Assembly: GCF_964253085.1 (NCBI RefSeq)
Contig: NZ_CAXUQH020000001.1
Span: forward strand, 1,054,001-1,118,000
Direction: 5' to 3'
Length of the DNA stretch: 64,000 bases
Origin: Paenibacillus_E sp964253085
GTDB lineage: Bacteria; Bacillota; Bacilli; Paenibacillales; NBRC-103111
The position numbers and the translations under genes are program-made. A model generated the notes under the pieces. It did not search any database. It saw only the letters and a program-made list of their open reading frames with translations, and was not told where the DNA came from. Shown one piece after another: positions 40,767-49,553 of this stretch (position 1 is its first letter; each line of letters begins with the position of its first letter).

Positions 40767-40799
40767 AGTTTAATTACTTCATAGCACTCCATTTTTTTG
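40754..40799. terminator. Terminator overlapping the GNAT stop codon
   Basis: GGAGTGCTA-tt-GAAGT ... ACTTC-a-TAGCACTCC then ATTTTTTTG. Serves the GNAT gene and possibly the converging SDR gene. Confidence 0.88.
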
Positions 40800-40805
40800 T
40801 ATAAT

Positions 40806-41615
40806 TTAATCCAATATTTCTGGGTGGGACCATTGGGTGGGCGTAAGCTTACCAGCGCTAGAGCCAGCATCGACTGTGATTGCGGAACCACTTATGTAAC
40901 GAGCTAAATCTGAGGCTAAAAATAGTGCTAAGTGTGCAACCTCCTTGGGATCGCCTAGTCTTCCATTCGGGGATAGCAATTTTGCATATTGTTGAATAAC
41001 TTCTTCAGGAGCATTTCCCCAAATTGAAGTCTTGATAGTCCCCGGACAAATTGCATTGACGGTAATGTTGTATGGAGCATAATCGAGTGCCGCACTCTTC
41101 GTAAGACCTACAACGCCATGCTTGGCTGAAGTATAAATAGCCATAGAACTATTGCCTAACAAGCCAGCTAAAGATGCAACATTGATCACGAATCCTCCAG
41201 ATGCTTTCGACTTGAGAATCGCTTCAATGCCAAACTTCATACCAAGAAATACACCTTTTAGGTCAATGGATGTTAACTTATCAAATTCAGATGTTGAATA
41301 TTCATGAGTTGGCCTACTCTCGGCGCTAATACCGGCATTATTTACAATACCGTCTAAACGGCCATAAGTTTCAATAGCAAAGTCGACCATACCATTAACA
41401 TCTTCCTCTTTGCTGACATCCGTTTGAAAGAAAGACGCTTCTCCACCTGTAGATTTAATTTCTTCAATGACCCTATAACCCTTTTCGGCATTAATATCCG
41501 ATACAACGACCTTCATCCCATTTTCTGCATAGCACATGGCTATTGCCTTACCGAGACCATCTGAAGCTCCGGTAACAATTGCGACTTTGTTTTGTACACT
41601 AGTGAAGTCTGTCAT
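40806..41615 (-). CDS. SDR family oxidoreductase, divergent from the GH1 gene
   Basis: 269 residues, GGAGG 9 nt before ATG. Motifs: GASDGLG (residues about 17-23), NNAG, catalytic Ser in INVASLAG, YTSAKHG (Tyr, Lys), and 'YISGSAITVDAGSSAG'. A classical SDR similar to glucose 1-dehydrogenase or keto-sugar reductases. A copy of the 38-bp direct-repeat motif (41713-41750, minus orientation) lies in front of it, so it probably belongs to the sugar locus and acts on a sugar or aglycone from it. Confidence 0.88.
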   Translation of the reverse strand: MTDFTSVQNKVAIVTGASDGLGKAIAMCYAENGMKVVVSDINAEKGYRVIEEIKSTGGEASFFQTDVSKEEDVNGMVDFAIETYGRLDGIVNNAGISAESRPTHEYSTSEFDKLTSIDLKGVFLGMKFGIEAILKSKASGGFVINVASLAGLLGNSSMAIYTSAKHGVVGLTKSAALDYAPYNITVNAICPGTIKTSIWGNAPEEVIQQYAKLLSPNGRLGDPKEVAHLALFLASDLARYISGSAITVDAGSSAGKLTPTQWSHPEILD

Positions 41616-41712
41616 GAATAAAATCCTCCTATTGATCGAGTAGATACGGTAATTCGAACTTGGCAGTATGACTTGCAGTACTACTAACCTTAAGTCAAAT
41701 GATGTTTCTTCA

Positions 41713-41750
41713 CTAACGTTTTGACGACTTCATTGTGGTAATTAAACGAC
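41713..41750 (-). promoter_or_regulatory. 38-bp direct-repeat motif, copy for the SDR gene
   Basis: Read on the minus strand: half-site GTCGTTTAATT, 22 bp period, half-site GTCGTCAAAACGTTAG. Same length and period as the four copies on the plus strand (41770, 43992, 49450, 51154); its end lies 97 bp from the SDR start. Confidence 0.65.
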
Positions 41751-41769
41751 TCTTTTGCGTTTGTAGAAA

Positions 41770-41807
41770 GTCGTCAAAACGTCAGAGAAGAGTCGTTAGA
41801 TTGTTAG
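41770..41807 (+). promoter_or_regulatory. 38-bp direct-repeat motif, copy for the GH1 gene
   Basis: GTCGTCAAAACGTCA then, 22 bp on, GTCGTTAGATTGTTAG. It ends 65 bp before the GH1 ATG, with a TATAAAAT-like -10 box about 20 bp downstream. Its first 15 bp (AAGTCGTCAAAACGT) are the exact inverse of the opposing copy. Confidence 0.7.
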
Positions 41808-41872
41808 TTGTGGCTATAAGATCCTTATAAAATGAGGATGCAGCAATTAACCGAAGTTAAGGAGGAGTAGGC

Positions 41873-43150
41873 ATGGCACATTTTCCAGAAGGCTTTTTAT
41901 GGGGGGCATCCACTGCAGCACATCAGGTAGAAGGCAATAATACGAATTCTGATTTTTGGCTGATGGAAAACTTGGAGGGCTCGGTGTTCAAGGAACCCTC
42001 AGGCAGCGCGGTAGATCACTATAACCGTTTTAAGAGTGATATTACTGAAATGGCTAATTTGGGATTGAATTCCTATAGATTCTCCATTGAATGGGCTCGA
42101 ATCGAGCCAGAGGAGGGGCAATTCGAAGCGTCAGAAATTGAACATTATCGGGAAGTTTTACTTGCGTGCAAAGCAAATAAGATAACTCCGATTGTGACAC
42201 TCCATCATTTCAGCTCACCACAATGGCTCATTCGGCTAGGGGGTTGGGAGTCGGCGGATACGCCTGCCCGATTTGCACGATATTGTACACATGTCATGCG
42301 TGAATTAGGCGAGTTGATCCCATATGTATGTACAATTAATGAGGCGAATATCTCCATTGGGATTAAGAAGATTATGAAGCGATACGCACTCAAATCTGGT
42401 TCTCCTGGTGCACAAGTCGGCATGAATATGGAGAACATGGCGGCACAGATGCAAAAATACTTCATGGGGTTAAGTAAAGCATTTGGAGTGGCTCCTACCG
42501 AAGTTCACTCGTTTTTAGCTCCACGTTCGGAGGAAGGCTTGGCAGTTATCTTTCAAGCGCATGTGGAAGCGCGAGCAGCCATTCGGCTGGTTAGTCCGCA
42601 AACCAAAGTAGGAGTTACCTTGTCGCTCTACGATATCCAAAGTATTCCTGGCGGTGAAGAAAACGCGAGACATGCATGGCAAGAGGAGTTTGTTCAATTT
42701 GTTCCATACTTGCATGATGATGACTTTTTCGGGTTACAAAACTATACGCGTGCCGTGTATGGACCAGATGGTCTTCTCCCCGTGCCTGAAGATGCAGAGA
42801 CAACACAAATGGGGAACGAATTTTACCCAGAGGCACTTGGGGCCGTTGTCAGATATGTTAGCTCGCATCTTAAAATGCCAATTATGATTACTGAAAATGG
42901 CATAGCAACGGATGATGATACACGTCGTGTTGCTTTCATCGATCAAGCCCTGAAAGGTGTCCAAGATTGTATTGCAGACGGATATCAGGTTTTGGGCTAT
43001 ATGCATTGGTCCTTGATGGATAATTTTGAGTGGCAGCTTGGGTTCGCTAAGCGCTTTGGACTTATTGCTGTAGATCGTTCTACACAGGAACGTACTGTTA
43101 AATCTAGCGGTGTTCATCTAGGTCATATTGCTAAAGAAAATGCAATTTAA
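41873..43150 (+). CDS. Glycoside hydrolase family 1 (beta-glycosidase)
   Basis: 425 residues behind AAGGAGGAG. FPEGFLWGASTAAHQVEGNN is the GH1 N-terminal signature. The acid/base is Glu157 in TINEAN (usually TFNEP; the Pro is replaced here) and the nucleophile is Glu341 in ITENG; the last part has a WSLMDNFEWQLGFAKRFGL stretch. No signal peptide, so it cleaves imported beta-glucosides, -galactosides or -fucosides in the cytosol. First gene of the plus-strand part of the locus, 15 bp from the SDR gene. Confidence 0.92.
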   Translation: MAHFPEGFLWGASTAAHQVEGNNTNSDFWLMENLEGSVFKEPSGSAVDHYNRFKSDITEMANLGLNSYRFSIEWARIEPEEGQFEASEIEHYREVLLACKANKITPIVTLHHFSSPQWLIRLGGWESADTPARFARYCTHVMRELGELIPYVCTINEANISIGIKKIMKRYALKSGSPGAQVGMNMENMAAQMQKYFMGLSKAFGVAPTEVHSFLAPRSEEGLAVIFQAHVEARAAIRLVSPQTKVGVTLSLYDIQSIPGGEENARHAWQEEFVQFVPYLHDDDFFGLQNYTRAVYGPDGLLPVPEDAETTQMGNEFYPEALGAVVRYVSSHLKMPIMITENGIATDDDTRRVAFIDQALKGVQDCIADGYQVLGYMHWSLMDNFEWQLGFAKRFGLIAVDRSTQERTVKSSGVHLGHIAKENAI

Positions 43151-43165
43151 TGAGAGGAGACAGGT

Positions 43166-43927
43166 ATGAAACTACAAAATAAAGTAGCGATTGTAACAGG
43201 AGCAGCCTCAGGTGTTGGCAAAGCGATTGCAGAACTATATGCGGAGGAAGGCGCCAAGGTCGTGGTAGCGGATATGAATGAAGAAGCCACCTTAGCAGTT
43301 GTTAACGCGATTAACCAAAATGGCGGTACAGCTATAGGCGTTGTCGCTAATGTCATGAAGGAAGAAGACATCCAGGCTATGGTGGAAAGGGCTGCCGAAG
43401 CATTTGGAAGAGTCGACATCCTCGTTAACAATGCAGGAATCATGGACGGCTTCAGATTAATTGAAACGATCGAGGACGATTTATGGGACAGGGTTATAGG
43501 GATTAATCTGACAGGTCCAATGCGCGCCATTCGCAAAGCGCTTCCGTTCATGTTGAAACAGGGGGAGGGGGCAATAGTAAATATTGCTTCCGCCGCTGGG
43601 ATAACTGGCGGTAAGGGAGGCGTAGCTTATACCTCTTCCAAGCATGGTCTAGTAGGACTCACCAAAAACGTTGGATACATGTACGCGAAATCCGGCATTC
43701 GCTGTAACGCTATTGCACCAGGCGGTGTTCTAACCAGTATCATGGATTCCATGGGCAATATCGACATGGCAGCTTTACAGGAGTTCCAAAATGGAGCGGG
43801 CACGCAACGGCGCGAACCAGTGAACCCGAGTGAAATTGCTACCGTTGCTCTTTTCCTTGCATCTGAGGATTCAAAGTTTGTGAATGGGACTGTCATCGCA
43901 GCTGATGGTGGTTGGACGTCGTATTAA
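43166..43927 (+). CDS. SDR family oxidoreductase
   Basis: 253 residues. GAASGVG (about 12-18), NNAGIMD, catalytic Ser of NIASAAG, YTSSKHG, and FVNGTVIAADGGW are present. Of the same group as the divergent SDR at 40806 but clearly different in sequence. Co-transcribed with GH1, so it may oxidise or reduce a sugar or an aglycone set free by it. GAGAGGAG precedes the start. Confidence 0.9.
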   Translation: MKLQNKVAIVTGAASGVGKAIAELYAEEGAKVVVADMNEEATLAVVNAINQNGGTAIGVVANVMKEEDIQAMVERAAEAFGRVDILVNNAGIMDGFRLIETIEDDLWDRVIGINLTGPMRAIRKALPFMLKQGEGAIVNIASAAGITGGKGGVAYTSSKHGLVGLTKNVGYMYAKSGIRCNAIAPGGVLTSIMDSMGNIDMAALQEFQNGAGTQRREPVNPSEIATVALFLASEDSKFVNGTVIAADGGWTSY

Positions 43928-43935
43928 AGCAAATG

Positions 43936-43975
43936 AAGGGCTGAACGGGCTTTTCCCCGATCGGTCCTTTTTTAT
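43936..43975 (+). terminator. Terminator after the GH1-SDR unit
   Basis: AAGGGCTGAACGGG-cttttc-CCCGATCGGTCCTT with G-U pairs, then TTTTTATTT. The transporter genes therefore start from their own promoter. Confidence 0.7.
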
Positions 43976-43991
43976 TTCGAAGAAGAGAAAG

Positions 43992-44029
43992 TCGTTAAAA
44001 CGTTACTATGATGTCGTTAGATTGTTAGA
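43992..44029 (+). promoter_or_regulatory. 38-bp direct-repeat motif, copy for the transporter operon
   Basis: GTCGTTAAAACGTTA and, 22 bp on, GTCGTTAGATTGTTAG; closest to the consensus. It ends 70 bp before the permease ATG, with TTAAAAT about 20 bp downstream as -10 candidate. Confidence 0.72.
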
Positions 44030-44099
44030 TGGACGAAAGCATATCCCTTAAAATCAAAGTAAGACATTATAGAATATACGGAAAGGAAGGGTTTCTAAG

Positions 44100-45062
44100 A
44101 TGGAAAAAGCATCGGCAACTGTACCACGGGTGGGTATCCAGTACAAGAAGAAAGAGAATAGGTTTCGTAAATATTTGCCACTTCTAATCATGATGGCCCC
44201 TGGACTCCTGTACCTGTTGTTTAATAATTATCTCCCGATGCTCGGGATCGTCATTGCCTTCAAAAAAATAAATTTTGCTAAAGGCATTTTAGAAAGTGAC
44301 TGGATTGGATTGAAAAACTTTGAGTATCTCTTTAAGACATCGGACGCTTATATTATTACCCGAAATACCATTCTTTACAATTTATTGTTTATTGTTGTTG
44401 GAACCTTCTTGTCCTTAGCCTGTGCGATTTTGTTAAACGAGATTAAAAACAAAGTATTGCTTAAGTTTTATCAAAGTGTGATCACTTTACCGCATCTGAT
44501 TTCCATGGTCATCGTCAGCTATTTGGTATATGCCCTCTTAAGTGCAGATACGGGATTCATGAATCACACTGTACTTCCTTGGTTTGGTATAAAGGATGGC
44601 GTTTCTTGGTACACAGAGGAAAAGTATTGGCCTTGGATTCTAACGATGGTTCATTTTTGGAAAAGTGTTGGCTATTCGAGCATTGTTTTCTTTGCGGCAT
44701 TGCTGGGAATTGATGAAGAGTACTATGAAGCTGCTAGGCTCGATGGTGCAAGCCGATTGCAGCAGATCCGCCATATTACCTTGCCGATTCTAACACCAGT
44801 TATCATCATGCTGACGCTGCTCAGTATCGGAAGAATTTTCTACTCTGATTTCGGTTTATTTTACCAGGTTCCAATGAATTCTGGTGCATTATTTAATACA
44901 ACAGCCACGATAGATACGTATGTATTTAAAGGATTAACGGGCAATGGGGATATTGGCTTGTCCACAGCGGCAGGAGTGTATCAATCTCTCGTTGGATTTT
45001 TACTTGTTATGCTTGCAAACTATATGGTGCGACTATACAGCAAAGATAGCGCATTGTTCTAA
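44100..45062 (+). CDS. ABC sugar transporter permease, LplB type
   Basis: 320 residues with six membrane helices. The C-terminal EAA loop 'EEYYEAARLDGASRLQQIRHITLPIL' contacts the ATPase; the N-terminal 'YLPLLIMMAPGLLYLLFNNYLPMLGIVIAFKK' is typical of the LplB branch, common in Paenibacillus for oligosaccharide uptake. It pairs with the 45077 permease and the binding protein at 49554. No ATPase gene is in the window, so a shared MsmX-type ATPase is likely. Confidence 0.93.
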   Translation: MEKASATVPRVGIQYKKKENRFRKYLPLLIMMAPGLLYLLFNNYLPMLGIVIAFKKINFAKGILESDWIGLKNFEYLFKTSDAYIITRNTILYNLLFIVVGTFLSLACAILLNEIKNKVLLKFYQSVITLPHLISMVIVSYLVYALLSADTGFMNHTVLPWFGIKDGVSWYTEEKYWPWILTMVHFWKSVGYSSIVFFAALLGIDEEYYEAARLDGASRLQQIRHITLPILTPVIIMLTLLSIGRIFYSDFGLFYQVPMNSGALFNTTATIDTYVFKGLTGNGDIGLSTAAGVYQSLVGFLLVMLANYMVRLYSKDSALF

Positions 45063-45076
45063 GGAGGTAGACGCCG

Positions 45077-45961
45077 ATGAAAAAAGAGAGTAGAGGATTG
45101 ACATGGTTCAGCCATATCACGATGTTTTTGTTCACCGTCATTTGTATTCTCCCGTTCATACTGCTAATTTCTGCTTCGCTAACGGATCAGAATGATATTA
45201 TCGCATATGGTTATTCGTTCGTCCCACATACGTTTAGTACGGCTGCGTATGTGTATTTATACGAAAGAGGGGGAGAGATCGCCAGGGCTTACGGAGTGAC
45301 AATCTTCGTTACGGTAGTCGGGACAGTTTTAGGTGTATCCATGACGGCTCTTTTGGCTTATCCTTTATCCAGAAGTGTTACGCCATATCGCAATTTGATT
45401 ATGTTTATCGTCTTCTTTACCATGTTGTTTCATGGAGGACTGGTTCCCTCCTACTTGGTTTATACACAGATCTTCCATATTAAAAATACGATCTGGGCAC
45501 TAATTGTACCGGGGCTCCTGATGAACGGATTTTACGTGATGTTGATGAGAACCTTCTTCCAGACGACGATTCCTAGTGCTTTGATCGAATCTGCACAAAT
45601 AGACGGAGCCGGTGAATATAGGACTTTATGGTCCATCGTGCTTCCGCTCTCGGGCCCTATATTAGCAACGATCGGGCTCTTCGAATGTATCATGTACTGG
45701 AATGATTGGCAGCTAGGTATGATCTACATTACCAATCCTAATCTGTACAGTGTACAAAATCTGCTTAATCGAATCATGCAGGATATTCAATTCATAAGCA
45801 CGAATATGACGAATAATGCAAGTGATGCTATGCAACAAATGCCTACAGATGCTGTAAAAATGGCCATAGCAGTCATTGGGGTCCTCCCTATCCTGGTGGC
45901 GTACCCATTCTTCCAAAAATACTTTATCAAAGGAATTATGATTGGTGCTGTAAAAGGATAA
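45077..45961 (+). CDS. ABC sugar transporter permease, LplC / YtcP type
   Basis: 294 residues, six membrane helices, AAGGAGG before ATG and 14 bp from the previous gene. The EAA loop is 'IPSALIESAQIDGAGEYRTLWSIVLPLSGP', and the ending 'VAYPFFQKYFIKGIMIGAVKG' is nearly constant in this branch. With the LplB-type partner it forms the membrane channel of the importer. Confidence 0.93.
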   Translation: MKKESRGLTWFSHITMFLFTVICILPFILLISASLTDQNDIIAYGYSFVPHTFSTAAYVYLYERGGEIARAYGVTIFVTVVGTVLGVSMTALLAYPLSRSVTPYRNLIMFIVFFTMLFHGGLVPSYLVYTQIFHIKNTIWALIVPGLLMNGFYVMLMRTFFQTTIPSALIESAQIDGAGEYRTLWSIVLPLSGPILATIGLFECIMYWNDWQLGMIYITNPNLYSVQNLLNRIMQDIQFISTNMTNNASDAMQQMPTDAVKMAIAVIGVLPILVAYPFFQKYFIKGIMIGAVKG

Positions 45962-45989
45962 GGTGCCGGTTGGATTCTCTTATATGCTC

Positions 45990-46023
45990 AACGCCACAAC
46001 TGACTTATTATGGTTGTGGCGTT
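45990..46023 (+). terminator. Hairpin between permease and kinase genes
   Basis: AACGCCACAAC-N12-GTTGTGGCGTT, 11-bp perfect stem without a T run. It may attenuate or stabilise rather than stop transcription, leaving reduced expression of the kinase genes. Confidence 0.6.
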
Positions 46024-46090
46024 GCCAGTTCTTATAAGAGTATGATAGATCTGAAATTTAAATTTGAGTAACAAAAGGAGCCGAAACGAC

Positions 46091-47848
46091 ATGAAAACAC
46101 CCGCATGGTACTGGAGACGAGCGTCATTGAGAGTCAAGTTAATCGTCAGCGTGTTCATTATGACGATGCCGCTGGTGGGGATGCTCTTATACAACAACTA
46201 CTATGCTATTCATGTCGTAAGGGGTCAGGTTGCGGATTCTTATAAGAATACGTTGAATCTGTATACGGATCAGAGTGATTCTCAATTAGACGACATCGAT
46301 TCGTATATACGTACGGTTGCCGGCACAGGATACGATTTGTTATCGCTTAGCCAGGAGGCAGCTGATGGGGAGTATTACAGTGCTAAAATATATTTGTTTA
46401 ACAAGTTAAGTAAGGATATTAACTTGTACGATCCGATTAGTTCTTTTTTTGCCTATACGGATCATCGGCAAGATTTCTTAACTATTTCTAAGAAGAATGC
46501 TTCAGACATTAAGGGAAATGACATTATTGAAAAATATCTGATTGAATATATTCATTCTGATTTATTTTTGAAGGGTAGTTCCTCTAAAGTTTGGAAATAT
46601 GTGCAAATTAACCAAGTTAATTACCTTGTTGATATTGTGCGTGCTGGTGACACCTACCTGGGCGCTTTGATTAATACGGAGGAATTGGTAAATCCCCTTC
46701 GTTCGCTTCAAATTGGAGAAGAGGGAGAGGTTTTATTAGCCAATACACAAGGCGAACCTATTTCCAATTCAAAACTAGTAAGTGAATATGGGATTGAACT
46801 TCAACAGAAAGTAAATGAATATTATATTTCAGGCACGAAAAAGAAATTTCTTGTAGTGGGTGCTCTGTCTAATCGAGGAGATTTTAGTTTAAATGTATTA
46901 ATACCCGATCATTATATATTAGCTAAGCTTCCCTATCTGCAGTCCATTGTTTGGTTTATCACGATCGCTGCATTTCTCTTTATCCCAATAGGCCTATATG
47001 CTATGAGGCAATCTGTTCTGGTGCCACTTTATCGATTACTACGCACAATGAAAAAAGTTCGAGAAGGAGATTGGAGCAGTAGGGTAGAGCTTAGCAATAC
47101 TTCGGGAGAATTTCAACTGATGGGTGGGGCGTTTAATGCCATGATGTCAGAGGTTGAACGGCTCCGAATTAACGTCTATGAGGAGCAGTTGAATAAGCAA
47201 AAGGAGGAATTACAGAGGCTACAACTGCAAGTCAATCCTCATTTCTTCTTAAATACACTCAATATTATCTATAATCTGGCTAAGATTAAGAATTATGATT
47301 TGATCTTGGATATGACCATGTCTTTAATCGAATATTTCCGATTTATGTTCCGGAGCAATACGTCTTTCGTACCGCTTAAAGACGAGCTTGAACATACTCG
47401 TAATTATTTAAAGATCCAGAACTTGCGTTTTCCTGAAAAATTGAAATGGACGATCCACTCACCGGATTACTTATTAGATGTCCCGATCCCTCCACTCGTC
47501 ATTCAATCCTTTGTCGAGAATTCAATTAAGCATGCCGTTACGTTGGATGAACCGCTCATTATTGAGGTTCAGATTGAATTTCTGATTGAAGAGCATGGCT
47601 CCAGAATGAAAATAAGCATAAGAGATACAGGACCAGGATTTAAGAAAGACATACTTGAAAAACTGCAGGCAGGCAGAAGTGTGGAAAATGAACGTGGTGA
47701 GCATACTGGGATTTGGAATGTGGAACGGCGATTACGACTTTTGTACGGTGAAGTCGCATCTATCGTATATGATAACGATCTTCATACCTTTGGAGCTAAA
47801 ATAGAAATTATTGTCCCTACAAACCCAGGATTGGAGGAAACGAGATGA
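46091..47848 (+). CDS. Sensor histidine kinase, YesM type
   Basis: 585 residues from ATG 46091 (AAAGGAG 10 nt upstream). A membrane helix (about residues 15-37), an extracellular sensor region of about 250 residues, a second helix (SIVWFITIAAFLFIPIGLYA), HAMP, then the His-kinase motif NPHFFLNTLN with His384 as phospho-acceptor and an ATPase domain (VENSIKHAV, DTGPGFKK). Its gene overlaps that of the response regulator by 4 bp. It probably senses the external sugar, directly or through the binding protein. Confidence 0.93.
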   Translation: MKTPAWYWRRASLRVKLIVSVFIMTMPLVGMLLYNNYYAIHVVRGQVADSYKNTLNLYTDQSDSQLDDIDSYIRTVAGTGYDLLSLSQEAADGEYYSAKIYLFNKLSKDINLYDPISSFFAYTDHRQDFLTISKKNASDIKGNDIIEKYLIEYIHSDLFLKGSSSKVWKYVQINQVNYLVDIVRAGDTYLGALINTEELVNPLRSLQIGEEGEVLLANTQGEPISNSKLVSEYGIELQQKVNEYYISGTKKKFLVVGALSNRGDFSLNVLIPDHYILAKLPYLQSIVWFITIAAFLFIPIGLYAMRQSVLVPLYRLLRTMKKVREGDWSSRVELSNTSGEFQLMGGAFNAMMSEVERLRINVYEEQLNKQKEELQRLQLQVNPHFFLNTLNIIYNLAKIKNYDLILDMTMSLIEYFRFMFRSNTSFVPLKDELEHTRNYLKIQNLRFPEKLKWTIHSPDYLLDVPIPPLVIQSFVENSIKHAVTLDEPLIIEVQIEFLIEEHGSRMKISIRDTGPGFKKDILEKLQAGRSVENERGEHTGIWNVERRLRLLYGEVASIVYDNDLHTFGAKIEIIVPTNPGLEETR

Positions 47849-49449
47849 ATTATCATCTGCTCATTGTAGACGACGAAGTTCTGGCTATTGAAGGGGTAAA
47901 ATCCGACCTTGATCTGAATAAATTAGGCATCAGCAGACTGCATACAGCCATTAATGTCAGACAAGCCAAAGACTTATTCGTAAGGGAAAGAATCGACATT
48001 TTGTTGTGTGATATCGAGATGCCCCAAGGCAGCGGTTTTGATTTGCTGACTTGGGTGAGAGAGCATCATCCGAATACAGCAACGATCTTCTTTACAAGTC
48101 ATGCTGATTTTAAGTACGCGAAAGAAGCACTTCAACTGGGTAGTGTTGATTATTTACTTAAGCCTGTCCGTGCAGCTGACTTGGAAAATGCCATTCGAAA
48201 GGCGCAGGACATCATAAATCGAAACAGTGAGTTCAATAGAAACAGTCAATCCCATCAACTATGGCTCAAGCACCATTCCTTTATTATTGAAAGGTTCTGG
48301 GTGGACTTGATCAACCATTCAATACCTAGCCAGCCCTCCGCGATACGAGATCAAGTGGAATTGCATCACATTCCTATAACGGAAGATTCGGTCTTTCTTC
48401 CCATTCTCATTTCGGTCCAAAAGTGGAGAAAAGAGTTAAATCGAAGAGACGAGAAGATTCTAGCATATGCCCTTAAAAATTCAGCCGAAGAAATCATAAT
48501 TGGTGAAGGTTCAAATGGAATATGTTTTCATTTGGATCGGGGAATGCTCTTGTTGATTATGGTCGCAAATAGGGGGACGAATTGGGAATACGAACATCTA
48601 TATCGAGCTTGTGAACAGTATATCTATTCGTGTAACGAATATTTTTATAGTGATCTCTCTTGTTATTTTGGACACGCCGTAGAAGCTTATGAAATGGCCG
48701 AAATGGTAGCAGAGTTAAGGAGACAAGATCGGAATAATGTTGCATTCGTAAACCAAGTCTATCTTCAGCCTGATAAAGGCACTTCTATGCCTCAAGCAAA
48801 GCTGCCAGCACTCAGCATAGTTGCCTCACTTATGAAAACAGCGACGAAGGATGCTGTCGTTCATGAAGTGGAAACGCTTTTGGACAGTCTTGTCAAAAAC
48901 CAAGGAATGAATGCTGATATTTTACACCAATTCAATCAAAATTTTACCCAAGTTGTATACTCCTTTCTGAACTTGAAAGGGATTGAAGCCAATCAATTAT
49001 TTGGTGATGAAGAATCAAGACATATCTCGGAATCGGCGGTGCGGTCCATCATGGATATGCTCATCTGGGCTCGTCATGCTGTTAACAAGGCGATGATCCA
49101 TGCAGAAGCGATTAAAGAGACAGAGAAAATAGTTCAGATCGTTAAAACATATATCTCACATAACCTGGATCAAGATATGACACGTGAAATGATTGCAGAC
49201 CAAGTCTTTCTACATCCCGATTATTTAACTAGAATTTTCAAAAAAGAGACGGGTTACGTTTTATCGGATTATATTGTGATTGAAAAAGTCAAAGTGGCCA
49301 AAGAGTTATTGTCACATACAGAGCGCCCTGTAAGCTTAATTGCATCGACTTTGGGATACACGAATTTTTCCTATTTTACAAAACTATTTAAAAAACACGT
49401 TGGCTTAGGGCCAATGGAGTATCGAAGTCAAAATAACAAAGATCAATAA
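47845..49449 (+). CDS. AraC-type response regulator, YesN type
   Basis: 534 residues. The receiver domain has VDDEVL and phosphorylated Asp56 (LLCDIEMPQG), Lys in LLKPVR; the long middle part is of the YesN style; the C-terminal AraC domain (residues about 430-530) has two helix-turn-helices (MTREMIADQVFLHPDYLTRI and 'PVSLIASTLGYTNFSYFTKLFKKHVG'). AraC domains bind direct repeats about two DNA turns apart, which fits the 38-bp motif with its 22-bp period. It probably activates the genes behind the five copies. Confidence 0.93.
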   Translation: MNYHLLIVDDEVLAIEGVKSDLDLNKLGISRLHTAINVRQAKDLFVRERIDILLCDIEMPQGSGFDLLTWVREHHPNTATIFFTSHADFKYAKEALQLGSVDYLLKPVRAADLENAIRKAQDIINRNSEFNRNSQSHQLWLKHHSFIIERFWVDLINHSIPSQPSAIRDQVELHHIPITEDSVFLPILISVQKWRKELNRRDEKILAYALKNSAEEIIIGEGSNGICFHLDRGMLLLIMVANRGTNWEYEHLYRACEQYIYSCNEYFYSDLSCYFGHAVEAYEMAEMVAELRRQDRNNVAFVNQVYLQPDKGTSMPQAKLPALSIVASLMKTATKDAVVHEVETLLDSLVKNQGMNADILHQFNQNFTQVVYSFLNLKGIEANQLFGDEESRHISESAVRSIMDMLIWARHAVNKAMIHAEAIKETEKIVQIVKTYISHNLDQDMTREMIADQVFLHPDYLTRIFKKETGYVLSDYIVIEKVKVAKELLSHTERPVSLIASTLGYTNFSYFTKLFKKHVGLGPMEYRSQNNKDQ

Positions 49450-49487
49450 GTCGTGAAAACGCTATTATGATGTCGGTAGAGTGTTAG
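49450..49487 (+). promoter_or_regulatory. 38-bp direct-repeat motif, copy for the binding-protein gene
   Basis: GTCGTGAAAACGCTA and, 22 bp on, GTCGGTAGAGTGTTAG. It starts right at the stop codon of the response regulator and ends 66 bp before the lipoprotein ATG. Confidence 0.7.
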
Positions 49488-49553
49488 TCGCCCACTTCAT
49501 TGAAGGATATGATGAAGGTGTAAATGATTGATACTTTGGGGGGGGGATACGAG

